Assembly: GCA_013115145.1 (NCBI GenBank)
Contig: JAAPAO010000041.1
Coordinates: forward strand, 1 to 64,000
Direction of reading: 5' to 3'
Source of the DNA: Perkinsus chesapeaki
Lineage: Eukaryota > Perkinsozoa > Perkinsida > Perkinsidae
Length of the DNA: 64,000 bases
Below, piece by piece: positions 59,526-64,000 of this stretch. The notes under the pieces were generated by a model that saw only the letters and a list, made by a program, of their open reading frames with translations, made no database searches and was not told where the DNA came from. A program made the translations under genes and the position numbers. Every line of letters begins with the position of its first letter. Within the stretch, counting starts at the first letter, position 1.

Positions 59526-62500
59526 ATGTCAATAGCGGCTGGCCTACGAGAGATAGTAGACAGGTTGAATGGACATCCCTTTAATATGGGAATGTCGCTA
59601 ATACAGTTCGATGAGCTATCACCGTAATGACGTTCAGATGAGATGTGATGCTGTATCTTTCACTTCCCTAAGAGAACCGACCCTTCGTTGCGCGGACAAT
59701 ATCTTGCCGTCGTCCAACAGTTGTCTCCATCCGCTGTAATATAGGCGAGTTTCAGGTACGATCTGTTGCTACTAGTCAATAAGGTTATTATTACGTTGGA
59801 CGCGAAACATAAAGTAAGTGGGTTATCCATGCTGTTCTGAGCTCTCTATGCCAACAAGTGTAGGTCGATATGGAGAATGAAAAAATCGATGCAACTTACC
59901 AACGTATGACAGAGTTCATCAGCGTGCTTGGATATCCCAGCGACTATGGCCAGTAACGGACGCCCTACCGTGTTTGTCACCCTAGTATCTATCTTGGGGT
60001 AGATCCTTTCGGGATGGCTTCATCAAGGGCGACAAACGGGTCCTCCATCCCATTCTATATTGGCTCCTAATCAACCTATCGCAGTTGAAGGAACGGGCTT
60101 ATTTGGCAAGGTGCGTACTTATCTCGTTGATCACGTGCCAATCTGCTATTATTGCAGAGATGGTTTAATATGGAATAGGTACCTTGTCGATTTTGGGGTC
60201 CCACAAGAGTTCATGCAAGATGTGGGTGTCGCTGAGATGTATGGTAAATTTAAAGAGCTCCAGTCGACTTTCAAGGTAAGGGTCTCTAAGCTGGACCCAG
60301 ATGACCTGTTAAGGCGACACATTCGGCGTTACAACAACAAAAGGCGACAGCGGTACTTCCTAAAGATCTCCGGCGTGATATACAGCAGCTGAGTGTCGAG
60401 AAAGATCAACTAGTGGTGAAGATTAAGTGTAGACTGGGATCAGATTACCTTACCTTGAGGAGCTTTCATCTATCCTATCAGCCTTCAAAAACCGTACTTC
60501 TGGCAACCCTGACTTCAGTGCACTTCTTGAAGTAACTTCAAAGCTTCGGAATGAACAGGAGGAAGAGGTACTTACTCTTGGTTACCCTACTTAACCACCT
60601 TCACTCACTTTACCTACGTTACCTTACTATTTCGACATACCGACACGTTCGCAAGCCCGTAGTGCGTGGTGGTGTTAGGCTCGGCTTAGTGAACAATACA
60701 GGCAACAGAAGCATCAGCTAGAACAGGCTGAGAACTTCCATCAAGCGGCGAGTCAGAGGCTACAGGAGATGCGCCAGGCACGGGAGGAGGCTGAAGAGAA
60801 TCCAGGGCGAATGCTGGAGGTACTGGTAGTGAACAGGAGGGGCCTTTGGTAGCCTTGGGAAACAGGTCATTCGTAGTGATGTGGAAACTACAGGAGCTCG
60901 GCTGCAACAGATGACATCTGATCATGGTATACTTTGCCAAGAACTGGATGCTGCTGAGAGGCAGCTTAGCGTTCCTAATGTGAGCTAGCGGCTATCATGC
61001 TGATGCCGAGGTAATTTCGCAGATCGATGAGGAGACACTACTCGACGCCGAGGAAAAACTATCAGAGCTCCAAGATGAAGTAGATTCCATGGAGAACAGT
61101 CTCAAGAGCCAGCTTCAAGTGAGGATGCCTATACAAGGCGGACCATAAGTTGAATGTCTCTGATGTCGTGTCAGGCGCAGGCATCACTTGATAGTAAAAA
61201 CGCTAGCGGCGGGCTTCAAGTAATTAGGATGGTTGTTAATTGAATTGACTGACCAGAATACAGGTATATAGGCAACAGGCCCAGCTGGTAGCTAAGAAAC
61301 ACGAGGCATTATCAAAGAGGGTAGAGGCCATCGAGGTAGAGAGGAACTCGGCAGCTTTTGAATTGGAGCAACTGGAAGCTGACTATGAACAGCGAACAGG
61401 ACATCGGTAATATTGGGGACCTTTAGGGTGAGTTATCTCCTCGTTTTTACAAGATATCTTCACCGTGAGGAATTCAAGGAGTACGCAGCGACACTGCGAG
61501 ACAAAACCAATAAGTTTAAGTTGGCAAAGAACGAAGTGCAGACCCTGAGGTCCGAAGTGTCTATATTGAAGAGGACGGAACAGCTGCTGAATGAAAGGTG
61601 AGGCTATCGGGGCTAGTGGGCAACATAGCGGACTTGCAGGCTTGGCAATGCTGTCGGACAGCTACGGAGTGTCGAGGAGCAATATGGTGTTGTCGGGCAT
61701 GATGAACTAGAGTCAAGGCTGATGGAGGTAAGAATAATAACTGTGGATGGTCGTGATTGGGAGACAGGCCTCGGAAGCTAAGTCGATAGCCGACTCGAAA
61801 AAAGGGACACAGATGGAGGAAATATCTGCATTGGTGACAAAGATCAACTTCTTACTTCGTGAGAAAAAGAACGAACTGGCCCCTAGCATTAAGGTAGGTT
61901 CTACGGAAATGGAGAATTACTCAACTGCCGCAGATTCTTAGAGCAAAGAGAGAAGAGCTAGCGGAGGCAGAGGGGGTGTACTTAACTAAGAGAACGGAGT
62001 AGTTGCCCGGATTGTAGATTGATAGGTGCCAATTTTTCGAAGGTACGAAGCAGTGGAAGCAGATCTTAGCAAGGATGTAATGGAACGGAGAAGTGTTGTA
62101 AACAAATTGCTTGAAGAGACCGAATCACTAAGGAGCCGAGCAGAAGAAATCAAATTACGAACTATAGCGTATCGAGTCATCACCGCCCACATTTCCACTA
62201 GGCTCCATTCACAGGACGGATGCTCTAATTGATCGAGCTGAGCGTGAAGGTAAATGCCTAAGCGGCCAAGCCAGGTTCTCGGAGGAGTACCCGTCCTTGA
62301 GCTCGGCATACACGGCCAGGATTGGGGAGTTGGAACAGGTAAGCTCCGTTCACTGAATTCCGGCTTAATTGGTCAGGGTTGCCATGCTTCGCGGAAGCAA
62401 CAAGCCGATGTACAAAACTCATACGACTGGCGAATGCATCAGAAGCAGCTGTTTCAGCGATTGAACCGTTTGCTTGAAGTCATATTACATTTATAAAGTG

Positions 62501-62625
62501 ATATTTATTATTGTGTCCAGATGAAGCTACGGTCAGTAGAGTCATCATCGGTAGAGGTTGAGGGTCCAGGGCATGTAGAGCACCTAGCTCAAGGAGTTAA
62601 TCGCCTCGTTATTGAGGGCAATTGA
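59526..62625 (+). CDS. IFT81: Intraflagellar transport protein IFT81
   Basis: ATG 59526 begins MSIAAGLREIVDRLNGHPF then GMSLIQFDELSP, matching the N-terminal calponin-homology-like, tubulin-binding domain of IFT81. Across introns follow KRVLHPILYWLLINLSQLKE and RAYLA, joined by a 68-nt intron (60111-60178) to RYLVDFGVPQEFMQDVGVAE and MYGKFKELQSTFK. The remaining 2.2 kb is coiled coil in many exons, with the typical REEFKEYAATLRDKTNKFKL-like block at 61465-61530 and VSILKRTEQLLNER (to 61600). The C-terminus reads GHVEHLAQGVNRLVIEGN, close to the human end, stop 62623-62625. IFT81 pairs with IFT74 to carry tubulin in IFT-B trains. With the dynein, centrin and HU-domain genes it shows a flagellated stage. 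Confidence 0.9.
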
Positions 62626-63623
62626 TAGTGTGGCATGAGTTCCTTGTTTATTCATTTCCCGTGCACATTCTGTGTTGTATCGTTAGTTGTCACATTACCT
62701 TGCTTTACTCAACACACTTTCAAATTGAATATAGTAACAAATATGGCAAGTTCTCCCTAGCTAGGATGGGATGGCCTTAACCAGCAACGATCACAGCAAC
62801 GTGCAGTCTCGGGAGACATAAGCATGTTCATCCTATTCTTACTGCATCCATCACATACAGCCTGATATCGATATAGCAGCGCTGGGGCAAGCTCCGGCTT
62901 ACATTGCCGCAACTATAACAGTTGTGCCGTGAAAGTAGTCTGTGTGCTTCAGACTTCAATACGGAGTTCCATAGGAAGTCTGATCCACAGCAAGAGCAGC
63001 AAGCACTGGCAGATTGAGGTGTCCATAACGGAGTTCTCCCCCGGTGTTTGGGGTCAGTGGCGACGAGGGCTGCGAGCTGCTTGATTGCCTATGAGAACAC
63101 TCTTCCTTCGTGATAGTTGCTCTAGAGTTACCATATAATATGAGCGTCCAAAGTGATCATGTAGCATACCTGGCTGGAGCTGAACTTGCTGGAGACCACA
63201 CCAATCTCTTGGAACGTAAGAGCATCGATTGCAGCCATCACGACGGTATATGTGGATAACTTTGCCCGGAACTCGGAGCTCGCTGGCGTGATGCAATGGC
63301 TCGACTTGCGAAATATCAGGGGGGACGTCGTGTATGCTCGACAAGCCTTCAACGGCATCATCTGTTGGCATAGATATATAAAATCATCAACACATTAGGT
63401 CCGACCTAAAACTTGCGCTTCTGCACGCTCAGCAGCCCAACGCCATGGACGACCAACAGCAGCCGTTACGCCAGAGAAGAACGAACCTAGCGTATCAGAC
63501 CATGCCCGACTGCCGTTTGATTGAGGACTGAGATCTGGGTATTCCGCTTCGGGATGCCGATGATCACTGGGAATGGATCCACTAGCTTCGGCCGTTACCT
63601 AATGAAGGTTCACACAAATGATG
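62626..63623. other. No supported gene
   Basis: About 1 kb between convergent IFT81 and the lipase. ORFs on both strands at 63054-63398 overlap and have no recognisable domain; one could be an exon of an unknown gene. No RNA gene or repeat seen. Confidence 0.4.
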
Positions 63624-64000
63624 CTATACACAGTAATTTACCATTATAGCATCACCATCATCTGTGTGAGCGTGATCACGTCGCCTCTTTAGTTGGGTAA
63701 GCCGTTTGATGTCCCTTAAGGCTGCCGCGTCTTCGGCTAGGTACTGCCTTGTTCGTGCAACGCTTGTGGGGTCAGCAAGTCGTTCGATAAGTTTTCTTGC
63801 ATTGTGCACCGATGCTCTCGGTACCATATCATCCCGATTGACAACGGAGATCACTCCAAGCCTCTCAGCTGCAGAGGCAAGTGTCTCGTCCATACAGGCA
63901 GGAGACCCAAACCCGACACATCTGAACCAAAATGTTGCTAGCTATCCCTTGGAGCGGCAGTGCTGCTCACGTAAGTGTATCGCAGTTTGTCATGACATCT
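63624..64000 (-). CDS. C-terminal part of a class-3 lipase-like protein (cut by window edge)
   Basis: Last exon 63624-63921 and part of the previous exon (from 63971), joined by a 49-nt intron with matching phase. The protein reads CVGFGSPACMDETLASAAER, then GVISVVNRDDMVPRASVHNA, the region of the active-site Asp in class-3 (Rml-type, sn1-diacylglycerol lipase-like) enzymes, usually written VVNGDDMVPR. The end is basic (LTQLKRRRDHAH) and stops at 63624-63626. The GxSxG nucleophile motif must lie beyond the right edge. The substrate cannot be judged. Confidence 0.7.

Noticed and set aside
1-64000. tRNA, rRNA or transposon genes
   Set aside because: I looked for GGTTCRAATCC-type T-loops, transposase or reverse-transcriptase motifs and long terminal repeats, and saw none convincing. 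A tRNAscan or profile search would settle it.
1-64000. Relict spliced-leader sequence (GTAGCCATTTTGGCTCAAG type) upstream of genes
   Set aside because: I looked for it because perkinsid and dinoflagellate mRNAs are trans-spliced, but saw no clear copy by eye, including before the intronless genes. An exact search would be decisive.

Overview
This is nuclear DNA from a eukaryotic protist, most likely an alveolate close to Perkinsus or the dinoflagellates. The case rests on flagellar genes (centrin, an axonemal-type dynein heavy chain, IFT81), an AP2-domain protein of the ApiAP2/plant type, a myosin with IQ motifs and a coiled-coil tail, very close gene packing, and dozens of GT-AG introns of only about 37-50 nt. 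The taxon is inferred from content, not from a database match. The introns are so short and frequent that most genes look like scattered small ORFs. I recovered them by joining reading frames across GT...AG boundaries and checking that family motifs continue across the joins.

Left part (0-16.6 kb): a small secreted orphan protein (1.57-2.24 kb), a 41-bp triple repeat, a minus-strand tetraspanin-like gene (4.1-5.6 kb), an intronless acetate kinase (6.06-7.37 kb), a PUS7/TruD-type tRNA pseudouridine synthase in many exons (about 7.67-10.63 kb), a TPR co-chaperone-like gene (10.7-12.14 kb), a non-coding stretch packed with short perfect hairpins (12.37-13.50 kb), and a long coiled-coil protein (13.56-16.51 kb).

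Middle part (16.6-36.3 kb): a myosin heavy chain (16.64-23.97 kb); two tandem members of a conserved but uncharacterised family (25.3-27.0 and 27.3-29.25 kb), the second with a signal peptide and acidic tandem repeats; a hypothetical gene; importin alpha (30.79-33.08 kb); a small membrane protein; a PAM2-motif protein; and a COPI-associated-like membrane protein (35.27-36.27 kb).

Right part (36.3-64 kb): a flagellum/cytoskeleton run made of an unusual centrin, a CCDC81-type HU-domain protein and a roughly 14.8-kb dynein heavy chain gene (39.07-53.82 kb). These are followed by a three-AP2 protein, ERCC1, a Mei2-like RNA-binding protein, IFT81, and the 3' end of a minus-strand class-3 lipase that leaves the window. 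Most genes are on the plus strand, with gaps often under 150 bp.

The strongest oddity is the dynein. Its AAA1 module, the essential ATPase site of every motile dynein, has lost Walker A, Walker B and the sensor region while AAA2 and AAA3 keep their P-loops. Also notable are the hairpin cluster, the centrin with a Gln/Glu-rich insert where EF-hand 2 should be, and the tandem family pair with divergent N-termini.
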